Assembly: GCF_000024085.1 (NCBI RefSeq)
Contig: NC_013166.1
Coordinates: 2,666,001 to 2,730,000 of the forward strand
DNA from: Kangiella koreensis DSM 16069
Lineage (GTDB): Bacteria > Pseudomonadota > Gammaproteobacteria > Enterobacterales > Kangiellaceae
Reading direction: 5' to 3'
DNA: 64,000 nucleotides
In this document: positions 46,934 to 56,664 of the stretch, piece after piece
Layout: each line of letters begins with the position of its first letter
Numbering within the stretch: the first letter of the stretch is position 1
Notes under the pieces: generated by a model
Database searches by the model: none
What the model was told of the DNA's origin: nothing
The model's input: only the letters and a program-made list of their open reading frames with translations
Program-made: the position numbers and the translations under genes

Positions 46934-48244
46934 TTAACTCAATGGCTTGCCTAGCTTTGCTTTTGTTTTTGGTTTTGGCAAAGTCGCTATTGATGAAATC
47001 AACAAGCCTGTTACTAACGATATACCTATAATAATCATATTGAAAGCGGTATCCAAACCTCCAATAATGTCATGATCCAGCAGTGCGGTCAGACTTTTAA
47101 AGCCGACACTGCCCGGAACCAGAATAATGAAACCGGGCATTAAGCAAGTTGCCGTTGGTACCTGCTTGATACGATAAGCAAGGTTTGCAAACAATCCTAC
47201 CGATAAGGCACCAATGAATGCACCGCTTGCGGGATTCATCAATTTCACTCCCCAACGCGACACAAAATAGGCAATACATACTGCGGCTATAATCCATGGA
47301 AAGCTTTTCCATCGCGTCTGGAACAAAACCACAAACGAAAAAGAGGTAGCAAAAATGGCAATCCATATAGTCCAGGTCGGCAGTAAAGTTAAAGGTGTGA
47401 TAACGGTGGAAGGAAACAGAAAGTTACCCAGCTGAGTTCCAATTGCCACACCAAAGGTCATCTGGATGAAGATGACCGCAGAACCGAGCAGCCGTGCTGT
47501 CCCTGAAACCAGATTCTGAGTCGCTAATTCGGCCATGGCAATGGTTAGCATCATACCGGGCACTAGAATGATGATCCCGGCAACAATGGGAATATAAGTG
47601 GAACCAAGGCCTAACCATTTATTAAAACCCACCGATATTACAGACGCCATAAAAGCAGCTAATGCTGGCATTAAGTTAGCCACTGTTTCCGAGCGGGTTC
47701 CACCTATATTGACTAACAATCCCACAGATAAGCCAATTGCTGCACCCGTAATGACTTCCAGTAAGCCGCCATTAAAAATTCTGGCAATTGAGGCCGATAC
47801 CAGCATAAAGCAGATAATGGTCCAGTAACGATTATGGACCGGTTTCGACTTGGTGATTTCATTGAGCTGGATAGCGCCTTCTTCAGTGGTCATATCATCA
47901 TTAATAACGGCATAGGCGACATCCATGGTGCGACTCAATTTATCCACATCGACTTCACCAGAATTTGAGCGAATCACGTAGGTCTGCGGCTTATCCTCTT
48001 CCAGCATGAAGGTCATGGTAATGCTGGTCGGCACTGCAATACACTGCAAACCATAGCCAAGCTGCTCAGCCACATTAGTCAGCAGGCGCTCTAATTCATA
48101 GCTGGGCACGCCATAAGTATGCAACGCTTTAACCAGGCGTAACATAAAACCAACCGGTTCATGACGATTGGGGAAATGAGGTACCTTATCGAGCCTACGC
48201 TCGGAGATAGAGTCAGGAATTTGCTCGGTTGCCTTTTCACTCAT
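46934..48244 (-). CDS. ThrE-family threonine/serine exporter
   Basis: A 436-residue membrane protein that fuses the two ThrE halves. A soluble N-terminus of about 130 residues (FMLRLVKALHTYGVPSYELERLL, LGYGLQCIAVPTSITMTF) is followed by about ten transmembrane segments, including the GGTRSETVANLMPALAAFM segment and VPGMMLTIAMAELATQNLVSGTARL, and a second VPGSVGFKSL signature. It is expected to export threonine or serine. It heads the group with the nuclease and aspartoacylase genes. Confidence 0.88.
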   Translation of the reverse strand: MSEKATEQIPDSISERRLDKVPHFPNRHEPVGFMLRLVKALHTYGVPSYELERLLTNVAEQLGYGLQCIAVPTSITMTFMLEEDKPQTYVIRSNSGEVDVDKLSRTMDVAYAVINDDMTTEEGAIQLNEITKSKPVHNRYWTIICFMLVSASIARIFNGGLLEVITGAAIGLSVGLLVNIGGTRSETVANLMPALAAFMASVISVGFNKWLGLGSTYIPIVAGIIILVPGMMLTIAMAELATQNLVSGTARLLGSAVIFIQMTFGVAIGTQLGNFLFPSTVITPLTLLPTWTIWIAIFATSFSFVVLFQTRWKSFPWIIAAVCIAYFVSRWGVKLMNPASGAFIGALSVGLFANLAYRIKQVPTATCLMPGFIILVPGSVGFKSLTALLDHDIIGGLDTAFNMIIIGISLVTGLLISSIATLPKPKTKAKLGKPLS

Positions 48245-48431
48245 ATTTATTGCTCATTAATGCTAAGTTATCCCTCTAAATACAGCCTTGATATTAGGTC
48301 TGAGATCGGGTTCTTGGCTTCATGCTACCTGTTTTCGATCACTATTTGTAACATTAATCCGTGATTCTTGTATTGCCTATAAGTTATAAGGTCTTTAGTA
48401 TATTAGCCCTCTGTAAGAGGAGTCGAAACAC

Positions 48432-48704
48432 ATGAGCAAATCCATTAAACACATACTACTGATAGTCGCTTTGCTAGGCATGGCGCTGGTAGGTGTTGCT
48501 CATGCTAAAGCTCCCGATCATGACGCCAGCGATTGTGCGATCTGTCTCTATCAACCGTTTAAAGATAGTCACAGCAGCTCTGTGCAACTCGTGGTGCCGT
48601 CTCCTTCCTTGATTGCGGAGCATACTCTAGCTTGGCCAACACCTGTAACTCACTCCTGTCCACGAACAGGCTACCGTGGCCGCGCCCCTCCAGTTTCTGC
48701 TTAA
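48432..48704 (+). CDS. Small exported Cys/His protein upstream of TonB receptor
   Basis: A 90-residue protein with a signal peptide (about 1-25, ending AHA), then PDHDASDCAICLYQPF and a Ser/His-rich stretch, ending in a Pro/Arg-rich tail. It resembles the DUF2946 type of small proteins that often precede metal-related TonB receptors; the resemblance is weak. The Cys-Ala-Ile-Cys pair and nearby His residues suggest metal binding. AGAGGAG stands before the ATG. It is 75 bases upstream of the receptor gene and surely cotranscribed with it. Confidence 0.7.
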   Translation: MSKSIKHILLIVALLGMALVGVAHAKAPDHDASDCAICLYQPFKDSHSSSVQLVVPSPSLIAEHTLAWPTPVTHSCPRTGYRGRAPPVSA

Positions 48705-48779
48705 TTTCTCAATTTTCTTTTAATTTATTTGCGTATTAACCGAATAGACGCTGGTCTGTTCGAATGAGGAATCATAAGC

Positions 48780-51092
48780 ATGAAATATTCTGCTATAGCA
48801 TTACTATTATCTGCGGCTTTAAGCCAACAGGCACAAGCTGCTGACAACTCAACATTATCTGGTGTTCTTCAGGATAGCGAAGGAAAGCCTCTGGCTAATG
48901 TTGAAGTTTTTATCTCTTCCCATAATCAATCGGCGACTACCGATGAAAATGGTCGCTTTGAATTTTCCGATCTGGAAACCGGCCGATATGTCCTCGACAT
49001 CAAAGGCGGTAAACAGGGCCATATTAACAAAGCGGTCCAGCACACGGGTGAGAGCCTAACTGTTACCGTTGATTATTCCGACACTCAGACTCTGGTTATT
49101 ACCGGTAATCCACTGGAACACACCATTCTTGAGATGGCAGCTCCGGCTGTGATTGTCAGCGGTGATGAGCTGACCCAAAAACGCGGCATAAACATTGGTG
49201 AAACGCTGGCGGAAGTGCCTGGCGTTAATCTTTCCAGCTTTGGTGCTGGCGCTGGTCGCCCAGTAATTCGTGGCCAACAAGGTAACCGAGTCACGGTTCT
49301 AAGCAACAACAGCACCACTCAGGATGCTTCCAATGCCAGTCCGGATCACTGGATTTCTGCCGAGCCGTTGCTCGCCAAGCGTGTAGAAATACTAAAAGGG
49401 CCAGCCACACTGCTGTATGGCGGTGGCGCAGTCGGCGGTGCGGTTAACGTTGTGGATAACCGCATCCCAACAGAACTACCGGACGGCATTGAAGGGGGCG
49501 TTGAAGTCCGAATGGGCGATTCCGCCACTGGTGAACGCAGTACCGTAGGGACTTTCTCAACCGCCAATGGTGGTCTTGCATTCAATATTGATGCCTTTAA
49601 ATCGGAAACTGATGAGCTAGAAATTCCCGGTTTTGCTGAGTCTTATTATTTGCGTGAGCAGGAAGAAGCCGAAGGCGAAGCAGGACATGACGAAGAAGCG
49701 TCAGGTATCTTGGAAAATAGCGACACTGACAGCGAAGGCGGCAGCGTCGGTTTCTCCTACATTACTGATGCAGGCTACTGGGGCGTTTCATATTCTGACT
49801 ACAAAAGAAACTATGGCTTACCAGGCCATGCTGAGCATCATGATGAAGAAGGTGAGCACGAAGAAGAGCATGGTGAAGAAGCTGTTCGTCTCGACCTGCA
49901 TAAAAAACGCTGGGATATGAAGGGACGCTGGAACACTCCCTTTGATGGCTTCAAAAGTCTGAATCTTCATTTTGCCAGTACCGATTACCAACACCAGGAA
50001 ATTGAAGGCGCCGAAATCGGCACCACCTTCTTAAACGATGCTCAGGAAACCAGGCTGGAACTGGTACATGATGCCTGGAGTGGCTGGCAGGGTGCTTTTG
50101 GTCTGCAATATTCTGACAGCGACTTTGTGACACTTGGCGACGAGGCTTATATCCCCGCTTCCAATACCGAAAAACTCGGTCTTTTCTGGCTGGAAGAATA
50201 TGAAGTAGGCCAATGGCACACAGAACTTGGCGCTCGCTATGACAAGCAAACCATTACTACCGATCTGTTCGGTCAACGTGATGATAATGCTTTCAGTTTT
50301 GCCTTCGGCTCATTGTTGCATATTGATGAACATTGGACCTTGCCAATTAATATCACTCGCGCGCAACGTATAGCTGCTGTTGAAGAACTTTATTCTAATG
50401 CTGGTAATGATGAAGCCAATTATGTGCCTCATCTTGCGACTGCGACTATCGAAGTGGGTAATCCAAACCTAAGCAAAGAAACTGCTAATAATATTGATAT
50501 TGGCGTTCGCTACAACTCTGATGTCGTTAGCGCTTCCGTAGCGATGTTCCACAACCGAATCAATGACTATATTTTCTTAGCCCATGAAGAGCATGAGCCA
50601 GCTCCTGGCGAAGTGCATGACCACGAAGAGTTCCCAGTGTTTAAGTATCAACAAGCAGACGCCACCTTTGAGGGTGCTGAAGCTGAGATCAACTGGACAC
50701 TGGCTACTGACGGTTTAGCTGTTGTGCGTACAGGTTTATTCGGTGACTACACGGTAGCGAAATTGGATGATGGCTCTTACTTGCCACGTATTCCCGCCAA
50801 GCGTTTTGGTGGTTCGATAGGCCTTGATTACGACATGTTCACTAGTAATATTACAGCGATTAAAGTGTTCGATCAGGATCGTTTAGCAGAAGATGAACTA
50901 CCAACCGATGGTTACACTCTGATTAATCTTGATTTAGGCTATAACGTCTTCTTTGATGATTCAGAACTGTTCCTGTTCCTACGCGGGCAGAACCTGGCTG
51001 ATGCAGAAATCCGTGATCATGCTTCTTTCCTGAAAGACAGAGCGCCACGTGCTGGCCGCTCCTTGACCGCAGGATTCCGCTGGACCTTTTAA
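48780..51092 (+). CDS. TonB-dependent receptor, probably for zinc
   Basis: A 770-residue outer-membrane receptor. A signal peptide (1-20) is followed by a carboxypeptidase-regulatory-like domain (about 24-110), a plug domain with AAPAVIVSGDELTQKRG, VNLSSFGAGAGRPVIRGQ and LYGGGAVGGAVNVVDNR, and a 22-strand barrel ending in FRWTF. Three exposed loops are rich in His, Glu and Asp (EGEAGHDEEAS near 300, HAEHHDEEGEHEEEHGEE near 352-370, HEEHEPAPGEVHDHEE near 603-618). This is the pattern of ZnuD-like zinc receptors. GAGG precedes the ATG. Confidence 0.88.
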   Translation: MKYSAIALLLSAALSQQAQAADNSTLSGVLQDSEGKPLANVEVFISSHNQSATTDENGRFEFSDLETGRYVLDIKGGKQGHINKAVQHTGESLTVTVDYSDTQTLVITGNPLEHTILEMAAPAVIVSGDELTQKRGINIGETLAEVPGVNLSSFGAGAGRPVIRGQQGNRVTVLSNNSTTQDASNASPDHWISAEPLLAKRVEILKGPATLLYGGGAVGGAVNVVDNRIPTELPDGIEGGVEVRMGDSATGERSTVGTFSTANGGLAFNIDAFKSETDELEIPGFAESYYLREQEEAEGEAGHDEEASGILENSDTDSEGGSVGFSYITDAGYWGVSYSDYKRNYGLPGHAEHHDEEGEHEEEHGEEAVRLDLHKKRWDMKGRWNTPFDGFKSLNLHFASTDYQHQEIEGAEIGTTFLNDAQETRLELVHDAWSGWQGAFGLQYSDSDFVTLGDEAYIPASNTEKLGLFWLEEYEVGQWHTELGARYDKQTITTDLFGQRDDNAFSFAFGSLLHIDEHWTLPINITRAQRIAAVEELYSNAGNDEANYVPHLATATIEVGNPNLSKETANNIDIGVRYNSDVVSASVAMFHNRINDYIFLAHEEHEPAPGEVHDHEEFPVFKYQQADATFEGAEAEINWTLATDGLAVVRTGLFGDYTVAKLDDGSYLPRIPAKRFGGSIGLDYDMFTSNITAIKVFDQDRLAEDELPTDGYTLINLDLGYNVFFDDSELFLFLRGQNLADAEIRDHASFLKDRAPRAGRSLTAGFRWTF

Positions 51093-51270
51093 CCCCTGAA
51101 ATAAGCGAGTGATAGCTGATGCTATTGCTCGCTTTTCTGCTTCACCTGCCTTAAAACAGCACCTTCTCTTCACCACTTCTTCACCATTATCATTGCTGGC
51201 GATTCTGCCAAACTTTTCATATACTCACTCAACTGGTTATATTTTAACCATAACAATAATGGAGGGAGTC

Positions 51271-51759
51271 ATGACTATTCGTCACTTTAAGTGTCTGTTC
51301 GTTTTGCTGTTAGCACTCATGTGTTTGATTTACGCATTCCAGAATATCGCCAATCTTGATGCCTGTTATCAAGCTATCGCCTATGTCTTATCGATGCAGG
51401 AACATACCGTCTACCCAGATTCGTTTATGCCGACTATCGAAGCCAGCTTTCTGGTGTGGTGTGTGGTGATATTAATTATTGCTACAGAAATATTAGCGGG
51501 ACTGGTCTTACTTAAAGGCGCCTGGGATCTGTGGTCATCTCGACTAGCAGATGCCATGACATTTAACCACGCAAAAAAGTATGCACTAATCGGAGCCAGC
51601 ATTGGCATTCTGGTCTGGTTTGGTTATTTTGCCGTCTTTGGTGGAGCCTTGATGCAAATGTGGCAGACACAGGCTGGTAGCATGTCGTTAACCGGTGCTT
51701 TCCAATACTTTAGTAGTTGCGTTTTTATTTGGTTAATTGTAAATAGTAAAGATACTTAA
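51271..51759 (+). CDS. DUF2165 family membrane protein
   Basis: A 162-residue protein with four transmembrane helices (about 6-24, 55-80, 104-130 and 138-158). The start at 51271 is set by GGAGGG five bases before the ATG; the longer open frame from 51109 is not translated. FQNIANLDACYQAIAYVLSM and WCVVILIIATEILAGLVLL fit DUF2165. Function of the family is unknown. A terminator follows immediately. Confidence 0.8.
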   Translation: MTIRHFKCLFVLLLALMCLIYAFQNIANLDACYQAIAYVLSMQEHTVYPDSFMPTIEASFLVWCVVILIIATEILAGLVLLKGAWDLWSSRLADAMTFNHAKKYALIGASIGILVWFGYFAVFGGALMQMWQTQAGSMSLTGAFQYFSSCVFIWLIVNSKDT

Positions 51760-51763
51760 ACAT

Positions 51764-51789
51764 GAGCCTCATTTGAGGCTCTTTTTTTA
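51764..51789 (+). terminator. Terminator after DUF2165 gene
   Basis: Stem GAGCCTC-ATTT-GAGGCTC followed by seven T, directly after the stop codon. Confidence 0.9.
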
Positions 51790-51836
51790 CCTGCTTTAGT
51801 TAGTTTTCTATTCATAAAAGACAAGGAACCATAATA

Positions 51837-53093
51837 ATGCCCAAGGATACGATGAAACTACCGATTACCATAGTGCCTGCCAAGGGCGGCTATTGTGCGC
51901 CCATTCAGATTGGCTGCAACCAGGAAGTTGCCCATTTGCTGTTGGATACCGGTAGTAGCACCATTGCCGTCGAAACCAAAGCCTATGATCATGCGAGTGA
52001 CTTTTACCTGAAGCCAACGCCACTGGCACAAGCCATCACTTATGGCGCGGGTGGCTGGGCCGGGCCCATAGTCGAAACACACTTGTCGTTGGAGCACGGC
52101 AGTCAGCGCATGTTGCTAAAAGACGCTCACATCGCTGTCATAAAAACCGAGCAGCAGGATAACTTCTACGGAGCCGATGGCATCTTGGGTCTTGGCTACC
52201 GAGAACTGAATCGTGCTCATGACCTTACGGAATATTTCTTTGAGCGAAATCAAGATCCAGCCCACACCTATCCTTGGCCATTTGAGGTTGAATCGAGCAA
52301 AAGTGGCATTCGACAATTTCGCAAACAGTTAAAGCAATATCCAGGACTGTACCCCAAAGCCTTTTTTACTCAACTCGAAGAAGAGAAAATCAGTAAAAAC
52401 AAATTTGCACTTTATACCAAGCGCTCAATTGTGCATGTTGCCGACCCTACCTATACCGATGAACACTTGCATGCCGACCCATTAAATCAGGGGCTGTTAA
52501 TTCTTGGAGCAGGTGAAGTCCATCGCGAACTTTACCACGGCAATCTGGAAACAATAGACGTTGTGCATGACAGCTACTACAACACCAAACTCATTTCGAT
52601 GCAGGTGGGCAATGGGCGTGAAATTGCTGCGCCACCCATTCAAACGAATTACCGCAGTAAAGGTCGCTCCAATAGCATCATTGACTGCGGCTCCAGCTTT
52701 CTGGTCTTGCAACGTTATTTATATCAAGAATTAATGGATGAGTTGATTGATCTAAATGTTGATTTCATTCGTCATATCGAACGCTTCCAGAACGCCAATC
52801 AGGCTGGAAAAGGCTACTTCCCTACCGATTTGGATCTAAACCAATGGCCTGAGGTTCACTTTTATTTCCTTAGTCCTTATGGTGAAAAAATTCGCATGAG
52901 CTGTACCCCTGACAACTATTGGCAAATCAATGCGCTGGAACATGGTCGCGCCTATTTCATGGTTATGGATCAGCTGAAAAACTGGCCTGATATGTCGATT
53001 ATGGGATTGCCACTGATGAGTGATTATTACTGCGTTTTTGATCGTGAATACGATGCCAACGGTGTGATTAAAGTTGCCAAGGTGAAACTCTAA
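51837..53093 (+). CDS. Pepsin-family (A1) aspartic protease
   Basis: A 418-residue two-lobed pepsin homologue, rare in bacteria. First active-site motif LLLDTGSST (Asp37), the flap ITYGAGGW with Tyr69, the core DGILGLGYRELN (about 114-125), LILGAGEVHRELYHGNLETI (about 221-240) and the second active-site motif IIDCGSSF (Asp283; Cys in place of the usual Thr). No signal peptide or propeptide is visible at the start MPKDTMKLPI, so a cytoplasmic, non-zymogen enzyme is likely, as known for shewasins of Shewanella. It has AAGGAA before the ATG. It is a single gene with its own terminator upstream. Confidence 0.85.
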   Translation: MPKDTMKLPITIVPAKGGYCAPIQIGCNQEVAHLLLDTGSSTIAVETKAYDHASDFYLKPTPLAQAITYGAGGWAGPIVETHLSLEHGSQRMLLKDAHIAVIKTEQQDNFYGADGILGLGYRELNRAHDLTEYFFERNQDPAHTYPWPFEVESSKSGIRQFRKQLKQYPGLYPKAFFTQLEEEKISKNKFALYTKRSIVHVADPTYTDEHLHADPLNQGLLILGAGEVHRELYHGNLETIDVVHDSYYNTKLISMQVGNGREIAAPPIQTNYRSKGRSNSIIDCGSSFLVLQRYLYQELMDELIDLNVDFIRHIERFQNANQAGKGYFPTDLDLNQWPEVHFYFLSPYGEKIRMSCTPDNYWQINALEHGRAYFMVMDQLKNWPDMSIMGLPLMSDYYCVFDREYDANGVIKVAKVKL

Positions 53094-53125
53094 TCAGCTT
53101 GGCAACCTCTATTGTTGACCCTAAT

Positions 53126-54901
53126 CTAGAAAGGAAAAAAGAGCGGAATGACCGCGGTCGCTAACAGTGCAAAAATAATATTCAACGGAATACCGATCTT
53201 TAGGAAGTCTTTAAATTTATAACCGCCAGCGCCGTAAACGAAGGTATTGGTTTGATAGCCAATCGGCGTTGCAAAGCTAGCGCTCGCAGCAAACATCACA
53301 GCCATAATAAAAGGTCTCGGGTCGAGCCCCAATTGCTCAGCCAGCGCGATAACCAGCGGGCCAATCAAAACCGCTACCGCGTTATTACTGATCATTTCCG
53401 TCAATAGTGATGTCAAAACATATACCGTAAATAATAACCCCACTGGGCCGATACCATCGGTAATACCAACCACTCCATTAACCAGCAACTCAGCAGCACC
53501 CGTTTTTTCCATACCCAGACTGAGGCCTAGCATCCCAAAAATCAAAAACAGAATACGCCAGTCAATCGCATCAAAAGCTTCATCAGGATCAACGCAACGC
53601 GTCACCATGACAATAGTCGCACCAATAATGGCCAATCCAGCAATAGGTAGTACTTTCATTGCTGCAAGCACCATGATGCCAATAATAGTAATGAAAGCGA
53701 TAGGAGCCTTGCTGCGTCGGATAGGCCTGTCTTGCGGCTCGGTTAAGTTGATAATGTTTCCATCTTCCAGCAAACGCTTGATCCCTTCTGCTGGTCCCTC
53801 AAGTAAAAGGGTATCACCAAACTTTAATTTGATACTTTCAAAATCCTCATTCAAATTCTCGTCATTTCGGTGAATAGCGATCACATAGACCCCGTATTTT
53901 CGCGCCAGGCCTAAATCAACCAATCGGCGTCCGAGTAATCGAGACTTTTCGTTGATACTGGCTTCCATCAGCAAAGACTCGCTGGCAGTCACTGGTTCAA
54001 ATCCCTGCGGCAATGATGAACTAAACTCAACCTGACCATCTTCTTTCAAACTTAACAGCTCGCTGGCATCAGTTTTCAAAATGAAACGATCACCACCCTT
54101 AATTTTCAGGTCATTCATTCTTCGCCTGACCGATATATTTCGCCGAACCATGTCGATAACTCTGGCCCCTTGAACGGGCAAGGAGAAGTCTTTTACAGGC
54201 TTACCAATATGGTCCGAGTCTGCCGGAATCAGAATTTCAGCAATAAACTTTCGCTCTGGCTGACTGCCAACGATATTAGCAAGAGAGTATCGGTCGGGTA
54301 ATAGAAAACGGCTTACCAGCATCATATAGGTGAAGCCCACCGCCACAAAAAATAGAGCCGGCAGAGTCATTTCGAACATACCAATTTCTGGCTGGCCATG
54401 TTCGGTTGCCACAGTACTCATCAAGATATTAGTAGAGGTTCCGACTAACGTTAATGTCCCCCCGAAGATTGAAGCAAAAGATAAGGGGATCAATAACTTG
54501 GAAGGTGCCATATTAATACTGGCCGCCAATGAAATGACCACCGGCGTCAGCATGATGACAATCGGCGTATTATTCATGAAAGCTGACGAAATCATGCTGA
54601 AAAACATGATGACCAATATTGAACGAAGATAGGAGCCTTTTGCACTACGTTTGAGGATATTGCTGATGATCTGCAAGACCCCGGTGCGCTCTAACGAAGC
54701 ACTGATAATAAACATCATGGCAATAGTCATCGGCGCACTACTGCTAAATACTGATAAAAACTCCCCAGTATCCAGAATACCCACCACCATCAAGATGGCT
54801 GATGATGCCAAGGCTATAACTTCGGGCGGGTATTTCTCCCAGATAAAAGCGATAAACACCGCCAGAACTAGCGCAAAAATGAACATGACTTCAAAGGTCA
54901 T
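53126..54901 (-). CDS. SLC13-type anion transporter with RCK_C domains
   Basis: A 591-residue membrane transporter of the DASS/SLC13 type. N-terminal helices (about 5-200) contain SSAPMTIAMMFIISASLERTG and FMNNTPIVIMLTPVVISLA. Two regulatory RCK_C domains (about 210-380, with EILIPADSDHIGKPVKDFSLP and LLLEGPAEGIKRLLEDG) interrupt the membrane part. The C-terminal half repeats the SNN motif (EMISNNAVAVLIGPLVIALA). It probably moves sulfate or dicarboxylates with sodium; the substrate is not evident. It is the convergent neighbour of the pepsin-family gene. Confidence 0.88.
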   Translation of the reverse strand: MTFEVMFIFALVLAVFIAFIWEKYPPEVIALASSAILMVVGILDTGEFLSVFSSSAPMTIAMMFIISASLERTGVLQIISNILKRSAKGSYLRSILVIMFFSMISSAFMNNTPIVIMLTPVVISLAASINMAPSKLLIPLSFASIFGGTLTLVGTSTNILMSTVATEHGQPEIGMFEMTLPALFFVAVGFTYMMLVSRFLLPDRYSLANIVGSQPERKFIAEILIPADSDHIGKPVKDFSLPVQGARVIDMVRRNISVRRRMNDLKIKGGDRFILKTDASELLSLKEDGQVEFSSSLPQGFEPVTASESLLMEASINEKSRLLGRRLVDLGLARKYGVYVIAIHRNDENLNEDFESIKLKFGDTLLLEGPAEGIKRLLEDGNIINLTEPQDRPIRRSKAPIAFITIIGIMVLAAMKVLPIAGLAIIGATIVMVTRCVDPDEAFDAIDWRILFLIFGMLGLSLGMEKTGAAELLVNGVVGITDGIGPVGLLFTVYVLTSLLTEMISNNAVAVLIGPLVIALAEQLGLDPRPFIMAVMFAASASFATPIGYQTNTFVYGAGGYKFKDFLKIGIPLNIIFALLATAVIPLFFPF

Positions 54902-55028
54902 ACAAACTCCGTTTGTACCATTAATGAATGAGCAGCCTATTCAATTTATCATAATTCGCTGCGTCACCAATATGATTCTCTTCTACGGCTTAGCACAAAA
55001 AGTTATTGGTTTTACACACTTTTTCTAC

Positions 55029-55961
55029 TCACTTTTCTTTCAGTTCATTTTCCACCAGCTTTGCTGCTGCCTTTCTGTCCAGTCTTTTTCGGTTCTGCTG
55101 TCGCACAACGCCGATGGTATACACGATTAAGCCTGCCCAGATCAGAGCAAAGGTGATCAATAAGTCTGTATTGAAATGTTCTTTGAATACAAACACCGCC
55201 AACAAGAAAGTTAATGATGGAGCAAGGTATTGCATAAAACCAATGGTGTTCAGCGGTAGCAGTCTGGCGCCAGCGGAAAACAAAGCTAATGGTACGGTAG
55301 TAATAATACCGCCAGCCAGCAACAGCCAGTCAATGGAAACTGAAGTGTGTAGGAAAGCACCGGTTTCGGTGTACCACAAGTAAAGGATGTAACCAGCGGT
55401 AATCGGCAACACGATCAAGGTTTCAACCAACAAACCCTGCAATGGCCCGATATTGACCTGCTTACGTAACAAACCATATAAACCAAACGAAAAAGCCAGC
55501 CATAAGGAGACCCAAGGCAGGCTTCCTAACGATATAATTCGGTAAACTACGCCTAACGTCGCTAAAATCAAGGCAATCTTGCTCCAAGTTGTCAGCTTCT
55601 CCTTCAAAAAGGCAATGCCCAACGCAACGCTAAATAATGGATTAATAAAGTAGCCAAGACTGGTTTCCAGCACCCGCTCATTGGTCACCGCCCAGGTAAA
55701 GGCAAGCCAGTTGCCAGAAATTAAGATAGAAGTGATGATAAGAATGGAGATGGTCTTCTTATCTTGCAGGATATTTTTGGGAAAAGGACGCTTAATCGCC
55801 CACATGATCAGCAATACCACCGGAACTGACCAGGCAACTCGGTGCGCCAGAATCTCAAGTGCGGAAACACCTTCAAGAGCCTTAAAATAGATTGGCGCAA
55901 GCCCCCAGATAACAAATGCCAAAATGCCGTAAATGTATCCCGCGCGATTAATATTTTGCAT
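55029..55961 (-). CDS. rarD: EamA-type permease RarD
   Basis: A 310-residue permease with ten transmembrane helices. The opening GYIYGILAFVIWGLAPIYFKALEGVSALEILAHRVAWSVPV, the NWLAFTWAVTNERVLETSLGYFINPL segment and IGFMQYLAPSLTFLLAVFVF are strong RarD signatures. The family belongs to the drug/metabolite transporter superfamily; the cargo of RarD is not well defined. A short spacer separates it from the thioesterase upstream. Confidence 0.92.
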   Translation of the reverse strand: MQNINRAGYIYGILAFVIWGLAPIYFKALEGVSALEILAHRVAWSVPVVLLIMWAIKRPFPKNILQDKKTISILIITSILISGNWLAFTWAVTNERVLETSLGYFINPLFSVALGIAFLKEKLTTWSKIALILATLGVVYRIISLGSLPWVSLWLAFSFGLYGLLRKQVNIGPLQGLLVETLIVLPITAGYILYLWYTETGAFLHTSVSIDWLLLAGGIITTVPLALFSAGARLLPLNTIGFMQYLAPSLTFLLAVFVFKEHFNTDLLITFALIWAGLIVYTIGVVRQQNRKRLDRKAAAKLVENELKEK

Positions 55962-55996
55962 GCTTACACTCTATTGTCTTTTTAATATTAAGGGGG

Positions 55997-56458
55997 TTAG
56001 CCGACCATATAAGTGCCAGTCGCCACCGCAATTAAAGAACCTTCATTATTTTCCAGCTCCATACGCACCACCGCCACCTTGCGGCCAGCTCTTAGAAGTT
56101 GCGCCTTTGCAAAAAACTGCTCGCCCCGGCCGGGACGTAGATAATCCACACGAATGTCTATAGTGCTTAATTTTGCCAGCTTAGTTTTTAACTGTGGTAA
56201 GTGGGTTGCTGGGTTGTCATTCAATATGCCCACCGCAGCCATAGTGCCGCCGACCATATCCAACGCCGAAGAAATAACTCCACCATGGAGAATACCATGA
56301 AAGTAATTACCTACTAACTCGGGTTTCATATCAAACTTGATAACACATTCCTCGTCACCGACGCTCTCATATTCGAGGCCGATATGGCGATTGAAGGGTA
56401 TTTTATTGACCAAAGCCTCGCCAAGCATCTCCAGCGCTGTTCGTTTCAAGAATCCCAT
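55997..56458 (-). CDS. Hotdog-fold thioesterase
   Basis: A 153-residue single-hotdog protein of the PaaI/YigI type. MLGEALVNKIPFNRHIGLEYESV, YFHGILHGGVISSALDMVGGTMA and the C-terminal GRKVAVVRMELENNEGSLIAVATGTYMV fit. The HGG-x-x-S-x-x-D motif carries the conserved active-site acidic residue. It likely hydrolyses acyl-CoA esters; substrate unknown. It shares its direction with rarD. Confidence 0.85.
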   Translation of the reverse strand: MGFLKRTALEMLGEALVNKIPFNRHIGLEYESVGDEECVIKFDMKPELVGNYFHGILHGGVISSALDMVGGTMAAVGILNDNPATHLPQLKTKLAKLSTIDIRVDYLRPGRGEQFFAKAQLLRAGRKVAVVRMELENNEGSLIAVATGTYMVG

Positions 56459-56664
56459 GCATCCCCCATCTCAGAGCTTTTGCGCTAGTTTGCCTGATTT
56501 ACCCCTAAAAACCTATGCTCGTTTGCCGATAATTCCGCCTATTTTTTGCGCTGATAGCATTCTGACTATTTGATCGTCGGTCAATAACCGTTATAATCTG
56601 CGCCACGTAAAGCCCTCGACTCATGCCGAGCTGGGCGAACAGGCATATATTAGAGAGAGATGTC

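Noticed and set aside
48245..48431. Possible Zur operator upstream of the Cys/His protein and TonB receptor
   Set aside because: AT-rich sequence with TTATA/TATA bits, but no good match to known gammaproteobacterial Zur sites.
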